31,862 nucleotides of DNA, from the NCBI GenBank assembly GCA_964567855.1, contig CAZMOE010000031.1, forward strand, positions 1 through 31,862, in the 5' to 3' direction. Source of the stretch: Liminaster sp964567855. GTDB lineage: Bacteria > Bacteroidota > Bacteroidia > Bacteroidales > UBA3663. A program made the position numbers and the translations under genes. The notes beneath the pieces are model-generated. The model ran no database searches. It was not told the origin of the DNA and saw only the letters and a list, made by a program, of their open reading frames with translations. This document shows positions 1-5,255 of this stretch, one piece after another (position 1 is the first letter of the stretch; each line of letters begins with the position of its first letter).

Positions 1-450
1 GATAATTTACCGGTGGAGCGTGTGTCTTGGGATGATTGCCAGAAATTCATACGGAAGCTCAATGAGCTGACGGGTCTTTCATTCCGCTTGCCGACCGAGC
101 CGGAGTGGGAGTATGCTGCCAAAGGGGGAAACCGCTCTCGGAATTACAAATACAGCGGCAGTAATAGTATCGGCGAGGTTGCCTGGTATGATGGTAATAG
201 CGGCAGCAAGACCCACGCCGTTGGGACGAAGTCCGCGAATGAATTGGGCCTGTATGACATGAGTGGGAATATTCGGGAAATGACAGCTTCGTTGTGGTGT
301 AACGATTATAACAGTGCCAGAACAGGCTCCGTTCGTGTGTACCGGGGCGGTAGCTGGTGCAGCTATGCGCGGTCCTGCCGCTCTTCTTTCCGGTACTACA
401 TCACGCCCGGCTGCCGGAACGGCATTTTGGGCTTGCGCCTTGTCCTCTGA
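1..450 (+). CDS. DGR target protein, FGE-sulfatase (C-type lectin fold), 5' truncated by window
   Basis: The reading frame is open from base 1, so the gene starts outside the window; only the last 149 codons are present. The visible part has the hallmarks of the formylglycine-generating-enzyme/SUMF1 family: VSWDDCQKF, FRLPTEPEWEYAAKGG, LYDMSGNIREM and a terminal RGGSW...GLRLVL. In diversity-generating retroelements this fold is used as a binding scaffold whose last strands and loops are mutated, rather than as an enzyme. The final 42 codons are the variable repeat (324-451). They are rich in Tyr, Cys, Ser, Gly and Ile where the template encodes Asn. Accessory gene, RT and template follow on the same strand. 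The N-terminus is unseen, so localisation (lipoprotein, secreted or phage-borne) cannot be judged. The ligand is unknown. Family assignment is secure and DGR target status nearly certain. Confidence 0.95.
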   Translation, partial: DNLPVERVSWDDCQKFIRKLNELTGLSFRLPTEPEWEYAAKGGNRSRNYKYSGSNSIGEVAWYDGNSGSKTHAVGTKSANELGLYDMSGNIREMTASLWCNDYNSARTGSVRVYRGGSWCSYARSCRSSFRYYITPGCRNGILGLRLVL

Positions 451-451
451 G
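324..451 (+). repeat. DGR variable repeat (VR)
   Basis: This segment aligns without gaps to 2096-2223 (constant offset 1772). All 19 mismatches (331, 332, 340, 358, 359, 362, 364, 373, 374, 389, 394, 397, 401, 410, 412, 413, 421, 422, 425) are at positions where the template has A; no C, G or T of the template is changed. The changes alter 14 codons: ten Asn codons become Tyr (3), Cys (2), Ser (2), Gly (1) and Ile (2), one Asn becomes Val, plus Tyr to Phe and Asp to Gly, with one further Asn to Tyr change at 340. The last 26 bases (426-451) are identical to the template and span the stop codon, as expected for the initiation-of-mutagenic-homing end. Identity stops just after the stop codon. 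Confidence 0.97.
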
Positions 452-514
452 GTTTACAATCTTTTCATGTGTATCGTCATCCAAAAAGTTTGTAAGCTTT
501 TCGGCACCGGAGCG

Positions 515-559
515 GGGAGGAATATGTGGCGCGGCGGAGCGCGCCGACTTATTCCTCCC
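515..559. other. Inverted repeat / possible cruciform downstream of the VR
   Basis: GGGAGGAATA (515-524) pairs perfectly with TATTCCTCCC (550-559). Inside it, GGCGCG (528-533) pairs with CGCGCC (540-545) around a six-base loop, with a small internal bulge. It has no T-run, so it is a poor terminator by itself. In the Bordetella phage DGR a hairpin or cruciform just downstream of the VR promotes homing. Here the distance is about 63 bases, far longer, so a similar role is only a guess. It could also be an mRNA 3' end stabiliser. Confidence 0.6.
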
Positions 560-576
560 GGCGTAGGTGACGTTAT

Positions 577-602
577 CTCGCCGGAGGCGAGTCGAATTTT
601 TT
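577..602 (+). terminator. Rho-independent terminator after the DGR target gene
   Basis: CTCGCC (577-582), loop GGA, GGCGAG (586-591), followed within a few bases by a run of T (597-602). It would separate the target-gene transcript from the HRDC-RT-TR unit, although the next gene starts only 13 bases later. Confidence 0.65.
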
Positions 603-614
603 AATATTTTGTCT

Positions 615-1136
615 ATGCAAATCAAAACATTTACCGTTCCTGCTTTTTCAGAGAGCGGACATACTGATGAATTGAATCGCTTTTTGCGTGCCAATAGGAT
701 ACTTGAAATAAAAAAGGAATTTGTCAATGGTGATAACGGAGCATTTTGGGCCATCTGTGTTACCTATTTGCCAATGATGGCTGAGGGTGCGGCTTCATCC
801 TTGCCGTTTTCTTCTGCCGGCCATCGTGAAAAGGTTGATTATCGGAATGTACTTTCTGAGAATGACTTTTTGCGGTTTTCTATATTAAGGAAGATACGTA
901 AAGTTTTGGCAGAAAGTGATGCTGTACCTCCTTTTGCTGTGTTTACCGATGCAGAGTTGTCGGAAGTAGCGAAACTTGAATTGCTGACTCCGCAGGCAAT
1001 GAAAAAAATTAATGGTATAGGGAGTAAAAAGGTGGAAAAATACGGTGCTGAATTGTGCCGATTGTTTGAAGAACAGCAAAAGAGCGCCGGAAATGAAACG
1101 GATAGGGCACCTGATGGAGAAAATCACGGATTTTGA
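615..1136 (+). CDS. HRDC-domain DGR accessory protein
   Basis: A 173-aa protein. The N-terminal 55 residues form a compact mixed region (MQIKTFTVPAF..., FWAICVTYLP). Residues about 81-152 match an HRDC domain (helicase and RNase D C-terminal), a small helical nucleic-acid-binding module, ending in the hairpin-like INGIGSKKVEKYG (132-144). Known DGRs carry either an Avd accessory protein or, in a subset, an HRDC protein directly upstream of the RT, so this is probably the factor that helps RT or template RNA in mutagenic homing. I chose the ATG at 615. A longer in-frame start at 567 would begin before the terminator hairpin at 577 and adds an Arg-rich tail that looks non-coding. The 3' end overlaps the RT gene, suggesting translational coupling. 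The C-terminal 20 residues look unstructured. Confidence 0.88.
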   Translation: MQIKTFTVPAFSESGHTDELNRFLRANRILEIKKEFVNGDNGAFWAICVTYLPMMAEGAASSLPFSSAGHREKVDYRNVLSENDFLRFSILRKIRKVLAESDAVPPFAVFTDAELSEVAKLELLTPQAMKKINGIGSKKVEKYGAELCRLFEEQQKSAGNETDRAPDGENHGF

Positions 1137-2079
1137 CAATCTTGCATTGGCGGCCTATAAGGCGTTTCGCGGGAAACGATATAAACGGGAAGTTATCGAT
1201 TTTATCGAAAACTTTACTGAAAATCTTCAAGCCTTGCGTGATGCGATTGTAGATGGAACGATATCTATAGGAGACTATCATTATTTTGTCATTTATGATC
1301 CCAAGGAACGGATGATCTGTGCCGCCAATCTTTGTGAGCGTATTTTGCATCATGCTATTATGAATGTGTGTCATGAATATTTCGATCGTCGTCTGATTTA
1401 CGATACCTATGCTACCCGTAAGGGAAAAGGGGTGTATGCGGCGCTGGATAGGGTGAAGAACGGTATGCGCGGTTATGCGTATTTTGTTAAACTTGATGTG
1501 AGAAAGTATTACGATAGTATAACGCACGCAGAACTGAAAGCAATGTTGCATCGAATGTTTAAAGATTCCGCTCTTTTGGCATTATTTGATCGTATCATCG
1601 ACAGCTATCATGCGGCCGATGGTAAAGGATTGCCAATCGGGAATCTGACAAGTCAGTATTTTGCCAATTTATATCTTTCCGGTCTTGACCGTTATACGAA
1701 AGAGACACTTCGTGCTCCAATTTATGTTCGTTATATGGATGACACTATAATTTTAGCTAACGATAGAAACGAGTTGAGGAGTATGGCTATTGCTATGTCC
1801 GAATATGCGGCGTCCGTTTTGCATTTGCACCTCAAACCTCCTGTGTTGGGTAAATGTACGGATGGGGTAACATTTTTAGGTTATAAGGTTCTTCCGGGCT
1901 GTTTACTGCTGAACGGACGTAGTAAAAGACGTTTTAGAAGTAAGTTGTTGAAATATACATTAATGTATGAGAAGAAAAATATTTCGGAAGCTGAATATGC
2001 CTTTCGATTGCTTCCTCTGGTAGCTTTTACGCGTCATGCACGAGCAATGGCATTTCGGCGTTCTTGTATGGAATTATAA
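1093..2079 (+). CDS. DGR reverse transcriptase
   Basis: A 328-aa single-domain reverse transcriptase that would copy the TR RNA into cDNA with errors at adenines. Catalytic motifs are intact: motif A VKLDVRKYYDS (Asp135), and YMDD at residues 214-217 in RYMDDTIIL. The motif IGNLTSQ (182-188) is the DGR signature: a Gln follows the Ser where retrons and group II introns usually have Pro. There is no maturase, nuclease or protease domain, and the length is usual for DGR RTs. The start is ATG 1093 or ATG 1114; both overlap the HRDC gene (by 44 or 23 bases), while a GTG at 1045 seems too far upstream. The template repeat begins 16 bases past the stop. The gene looks functional: no frameshift or stop and all catalytic residues present. 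Confidence 0.96.
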   Translation: MKRIGHLMEKITDFDNLALAAYKAFRGKRYKREVIDFIENFTENLQALRDAIVDGTISIGDYHYFVIYDPKERMICAANLCERILHHAIMNVCHEYFDRRLIYDTYATRKGKGVYAALDRVKNGMRGYAYFVKLDVRKYYDSITHAELKAMLHRMFKDSALLALFDRIIDSYHAADGKGLPIGNLTSQYFANLYLSGLDRYTKETLRAPIYVRYMDDTIILANDRNELRSMAIAMSEYAASVLHLHLKPPVLGKCTDGVTFLGYKVLPGCLLLNGRSKRRFRSKLLKYTLMYEKKNISEAEYAFRLLPLVAFTRHARAMAFRRSCMEL

Positions 2080-2095
2080 AAGGGTAATGTCGTAG

Positions 2096-2223
2096 AGGCT
2101 CCAATCGTGTGAACCGGGGCGGTAGCTGGAACAACAATGCGCGGAACTGCCGCTCTTCTTACCGGAACAACAACACGCCCGACAACCGGAACAACAATTT
2201 GGGCTTGCGCCTTGTCCTCTGAG
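2096..2223 (+). repeat. DGR template repeat (TR)
   Basis: The 128-bp template lies directly behind the RT gene on the same strand. Read in the VR frame it encodes RGGSWNNNARNC, then SSYRNNN, then RNNNLGLRLVL and a stop. It has 13 Asn codons (all AAC or AAT) plus TAC, GAC, ACG and AGC. Of 30 adenines between 2103 and 2197, 19 differ in the VR. Because the mutable codons are AAY, randomising both A's gives NNY codons, which can never be a stop. The 3' 26 bases are fixed. It has no start codon context and is presumably transcribed as a noncoding template with the RT mRNA. Confidence 0.97.
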
Positions 2224-2460
2224 CTTACAAACATTTGGATGCGGATGCACATTGAAAGATTGTAACCCGACAATTATCCGGCAGGACTTTATGTTTTGCA
2301 AAACCGTCTTCCTCTTATGGGGTGGCAATATGCCGGCGTGAGTATCTCCGAAAGAGTGAAAGCTCCGGTATATTTTATGAAAACGATTTTCGTTGACGGG
2401 ATATATTTTTTTTTTGCCGCTGTCGTGTGGAGATCAATTATTTTTTTGATAAGCGGTTAT
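2224..2460. other. Gene-free stretch behind the DGR
   Basis: About 240 bases between the TR and the old rpoD terminator. I see no convincing gene, hairpin or promoter. It contains two long T-runs (around 2408-2417 and 2440-2446). An open frame running from 2296 through the rpoD remnant antisense is not credible as a gene. The first part could be the 3' flank of the TR transcript, which in some DGRs is needed for cDNA priming. Confidence 0.5.
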
Positions 2461-2490
2461 AAAAAAAAAACGCAGCCCAAACGGCTGCGT
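2461..2490 (-). terminator. Terminator of the displaced rpoD 3' end
   Basis: On the minus strand ACGCAGCC (2490-2483) pairs with GGCTGCGT (2477-2470) around a five-base loop and is followed by about ten T's. It sits about 25 bases beyond the stop codon of the rpoD remnant, so it is most simply the original rpoD terminator. Confidence 0.85.
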
Positions 2491-2505
2491 TGTCATATAT
2501 GGCAA

Positions 2506-2615
2506 GAAGATGGAATCAGAGATATGCCAGCAGCAGTTTGGCATTCGGGCTCTTGCGGATCTTCAGCAATGCCCGTTCACGGATCTGACGGACGCGTTCG
2601 CGCGTCAGTCCGAGT
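2506..2615 (-). pseudogene. rpoD: Orphan 3' end of rpoD (sigma region 4 remnant)
   Basis: This 110-bp stretch is a direct copy of 4148-4257, the 3' end of the intact rpoD, at a constant offset of 1642. There are five differences. Two (2514, 2515) lie beyond the stop codon, and three (2519, 2567, 2609) are third-position silent changes (Leu, Leu, Gly). The remnant encodes GLTRERVRQIRE and the final KSPNAKLLLAYL with its stop. Similarity ends abruptly at 2615, and a TAG lies in frame upstream. Silent-only divergence means both copies evolved as working rpoD ends, so one came from a different lineage. It is too short to act as a sigma factor. Confidence 0.9.
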
Positions 2616-2707
2616 ATGGACAGGGCAATTAGCTCGTAAGGTCTCTAATAAATTGCGGAAATACGCAAAAATTTAGAATAGATTATAGTAAAAGAGAGGT
2701 TTATTTG

Positions 2708-2715
2708 TATATTTG
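2708..2715 (+). promoter_or_regulatory. Bacteroidetes -7 box for the ATPase gene
   Basis: TATATTTG matches the Bacteroidetes -7 consensus TAnnTTTG, 40 bases before the ATG at 2756. No clear -33 TTTG lies at the usual distance. Confidence 0.5.
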
Positions 2716-2755
2716 TACCCGAGATCATTGCGTATTTGTGTAAAATATAGATGAA

Positions 2756-4012
2756 ATGGAAATAAAAAGGGATATATATTTGAAAAAATTGATTGCCGGC
2801 AAGCATAACGGCATGATAAAAGTTGTGACAGGGGTCAGGCGCTGTGGAAAATCCTATCTCTTGTTCAATTTATTCGGCAATTATTTGAAAGAATGCGGTA
2901 TCGATGAGAGACATATCATCAAAATCGACCTGGAGGATCGAAGAAATAAAGCTTTGCGTGATCCGGATGTCCTGCTGGCTTATATCGACAGTCAGATGAC
3001 GGATAAGGAGATGTATTATATTCTGCTGGATGAAGTGCAGCATGTGAAAGAGTTTGAAGATGTGCTTAACAGCTATCTGAAAATAGACAATGCGGATGTG
3101 TATGTGACCGGCAGTAATTCTAAATTCCTTTCTAAAGATGTTATTACCGAGTTCCGTGGACGTGGAGATGAAATTAGGGTACATCCGCTTTGTTTCCGGG
3201 AATTCATGTCGGTGTATCACGGAGGCAGTCGCGAGCAGGCCATTATGGAATATATGACTTATGGCGGATTGCCTCAAACGCTGCTGCTGTCAGGGGCGGA
3301 TAAGAAAGAGGATTATCTTGGAAAACTTTTTGAAAGTACTTATTTGAAAGATATCAAGGAGAGAAATAAAATTCGGAATGATGCGGATTTGGAAGAACTG
3401 ATTGATGTGATGGCATCTGCTATCGGAAGCCTTACTAATCCCTTAAAATTGCAGAATACTTTCAAGTCTGTCAAGAATAGCAGTATCTCTTTTGAGACAG
3501 TCAAAGGGTATCTCGATATATTGCAGGATGCTTTTCTTCTGGAAAAGTCAACGCGGTATGATATAAAGGGGAAAAAATACATCGATACGCCTGCCAAGTA
3601 TTATTTTGAGGATCTGGGATTGCGCAATGCCCGTTTGAACTTTCGCCAGGCGGATGAAGGGCATCTGATGGAAAACCTGTTATATAATGAACTTCGGCTC
3701 AGAGGATTTGCGGTGGATGTAGGTCAGGTCGCTTTTCATTATAAAGATGAAAAGGGAAGAAATCAACGGAAGAATTTAGAGGTTGATTTTGTATGTAACC
3801 GGGGATTTAAGCGGTATTATATTCAGTCGGCGTTCGATTTGCCGACAAAAGGAAAAGTGGAACAGGAACTGAAATCGTTGTTGCATATCAATGATAGTTT
3901 TCAAAAAATGGTCATTGTCGGAGGGTTGACCCCGACTTATCAGAATGATGATGGAATTATCATTCTGAATATCTTTGATTTCCTGATGGATGAAAATAGT
4001 TTGACAATATAG
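2756..4012 (+). CDS. AAA ATPase with DUF4143 domain
   Basis: A 418-aa protein of the widespread AAA_14/DUF4143 family. Walker A is GVRRCGKS (26-33) and Walker B is ILLDEVQ (89-95). A sensor-like VYVTGSN lies at 115-121. The second half matches DUF4143, ending with EVDFVCNRG and YYIQSAF, where a nuclease-like fold normally reads EVK, so a metal-binding residue may be missing. The family has no settled function; members are often single strain-variable genes. An out-of-frame ATG at 2751 just precedes the ATG at 2756 chosen here. The gene is the only cargo between the two rpoD 3' ends (2506-2615 and 4148-4257), so it probably arrived with that insertion. It has its own promoter box and is convergent with rpoD. 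Confidence 0.9.
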   Translation: MEIKRDIYLKKLIAGKHNGMIKVVTGVRRCGKSYLLFNLFGNYLKECGIDERHIIKIDLEDRRNKALRDPDVLLAYIDSQMTDKEMYYILLDEVQHVKEFEDVLNSYLKIDNADVYVTGSNSKFLSKDVITEFRGRGDEIRVHPLCFREFMSVYHGGSREQAIMEYMTYGGLPQTLLLSGADKKEDYLGKLFESTYLKDIKERNKIRNDADLEELIDVMASAIGSLTNPLKLQNTFKSVKNSSISFETVKGYLDILQDAFLLEKSTRYDIKGKKYIDTPAKYYFEDLGLRNARLNFRQADEGHLMENLLYNELRLRGFAVDVGQVAFHYKDEKGRNQRKNLEVDFVCNRGFKRYYIQSAFDLPTKGKVEQELKSLLHINDSFQKMVIVGGLTPTYQNDDGIIILNIFDFLMDENSLTI

Positions 4013-4101
4013 AACGGGCGCTAAAGTGAATGTTCGGATCTGGCGGTTGGAGACCGGGACAGATGTGACAAATGGTGTTTTTAGGGATAAAGTGGCGGAA
4101 A

Positions 4102-4136
4102 AACAATCCCCGGAGGCCCGTCGGGCCTTCGGGGAT
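4102..4136 (-). terminator. rpoD terminator (current copy)
   Basis: On the minus strand a 14-bp stem (4136-4123 with 4119-4106, one G-U pair) has a three-base loop and is followed by GTTTTTCC. It lies 22 bases past the rpoD stop and differs entirely from the terminator behind the orphan rpoD end. Confidence 0.85.
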
Positions 4137-4157
4137 GTTATCTTTCGGAAGATGGTT

Positions 4158-5018
4158 TCATAGATATGCCAGCAGCAGTTTGGCATTCGGGCTCTTGCGG
4201 ATCTTCAGTAATGCCCGTTCACGGATCTGACGGACGCGTTCGCGCGTCAGGCCGAGTTCCTGGCTGACTTCCTCTTGTGATTTTTCGGGACAATCGATGC
4301 CGAAAGTCTCTTTGATGATGAGGGCCTCGCGTTCTTTCAACATGCTGCGAAGCAGGTTCTCGAGTTCGATGTGCAGAGACTCGTTGTTGAGGGAGGCATC
4401 GGTGCTGTCGAGCTTTGTGTCGGGGGTGATATCGAGTAATGTACCATCTTCATCGTCCTGAAGAGGAGAGTCCAAGGATACACCGCGGTTGTTGGCGGCC
4501 ATCGTTTCACGGATCTTCTCGGGAACGACGTCCAGTTCATCTGCAATTTCCTCGATGGTGGCGGGACGGTTCTGTTCCTGTTCAAAACGGTTCTGGATGA
4601 CACGGATCTGGCGGATCAGATTGTTCTGGTTACCGGGCAGACGTACCATGCGGGCCTGTTCGCTCAGCGCCTGCATGATGGACTGACGAATCCACCATAC
4701 GGCGTAGGAAATAAATTTGAATCCACGGGTTTCATCAAACTTTTCGGCAGCTTTTACCAGCCCGACATTGCCTTCCGATATCAGGTCGGAGAGACTCAGT
4801 CCCTGGTTCTGGTAGAGTTTGGCCACCGAAACGACGAAACGAAGATTGGCACGCACTAATTTGTCAAGGGCTTTCTGATCGCCGTGGTGGATACGCTGAG
4901 CAAGCTCAACTTCTTCTTCCGGGGTGACCATCTGCTCTTTGGAAATGGCTGTCAAATAAGATTCTATGGATTCTTCGGTACGTCGGGTGATGTTTTGAGT
5001 GATTTTAATCTGTCTCAT
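4158..5018 (-). CDS. rpoD: Primary RNA polymerase sigma factor RpoD (Bacteroidetes type)
   Basis: A 286-aa sigma-70 factor, the short form without region 1.1 acidic extension typical of Bacteroidetes, which recognises TTTG / TAnnTTTG promoters. Region 1.2 lies near the N-terminus (EESIESYLTAI), region 2 spans about 45-120 with DLISEGNVGLVKAAEKFD and YAVWWIRQSIMQAL, and region 3 follows (RPATIEEIADELDV). Region 4 has the DNA-binding helix LGLTRERVRQIRERAL near 255-270. It is full length and intact. Its last ~33 codons are duplicated at 2506-2615, so the present 3' end may have been supplied by an incoming element. A -7 box lies 39 bases upstream of the ATG. Confidence 0.97.
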   Translation of the reverse strand: MRQIKITQNITRRTEESIESYLTAISKEQMVTPEEEVELAQRIHHGDQKALDKLVRANLRFVVSVAKLYQNQGLSLSDLISEGNVGLVKAAEKFDETRGFKFISYAVWWIRQSIMQALSEQARMVRLPGNQNNLIRQIRVIQNRFEQEQNRPATIEEIADELDVVPEKIRETMAANNRGVSLDSPLQDDEDGTLLDITPDTKLDSTDASLNNESLHIELENLLRSMLKEREALIIKETFGIDCPEKSQEEVSQELGLTRERVRQIRERALLKIRKSPNAKLLLAYL

Positions 5019-5056
5019 ATATGAATTGCATGTGATGATATTCGCAAAATTTCGTG

Positions 5057-5064
5057 CAAATATA
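5057..5064 (-). promoter_or_regulatory. -7 box of rpoD
   Basis: Minus-strand TATATTTG fits TAnnTTTG, 39 bases upstream of the rpoD ATG. No good -33 element is visible. Confidence 0.5.
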
Positions 5065-5190
5065 GGGCAAATTTTCCATATGTGCGGTATCTTTTCCGTG
5101 GTTTTATTTCGCTTCGACGTTTTTTATGTTATATTTCGTGTTTTTTGTCCGGAATGCTTGTCTGACAAAGCAAAATAAAAGCAGGGAAGA

Positions 5191-5229
5191 AAAAGAAACT
5201 TCCTTCCGACAAGACGTCGGAAGGAAGTT
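5191..5229 (-). terminator. clpC terminator
   Basis: A perfect 14-bp inverted repeat (5229-5216 with 5210-5197, five-base loop) is followed on the minus strand by TCTTTTTC. It lies 26 bases past the clpC stop. Confidence 0.9.
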
Positions 5230-5255
5230 GAAAGGAATGCGGTGCCCGTTTTCCG

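Noticed and set aside
567..614. An N-terminal extension of the HRDC protein from the upstream start.
   Set aside because: It would cover the terminator hairpin and T-run and adds only an Arg-rich tail with no conservation.
1093..2079. Retron or group II intron as the source of the RT.
   Set aside because: No msr/msd-like structure or intron domain V is seen, there is no maturase domain, and the SQ motif together with the A-only VR/TR pair fits a DGR.
2296..2676. An open frame on the plus strand through the rpoD remnant.
   Set aside because: It crosses a terminator hairpin and reads the rpoD fragment antisense; no protein similarity or start context.
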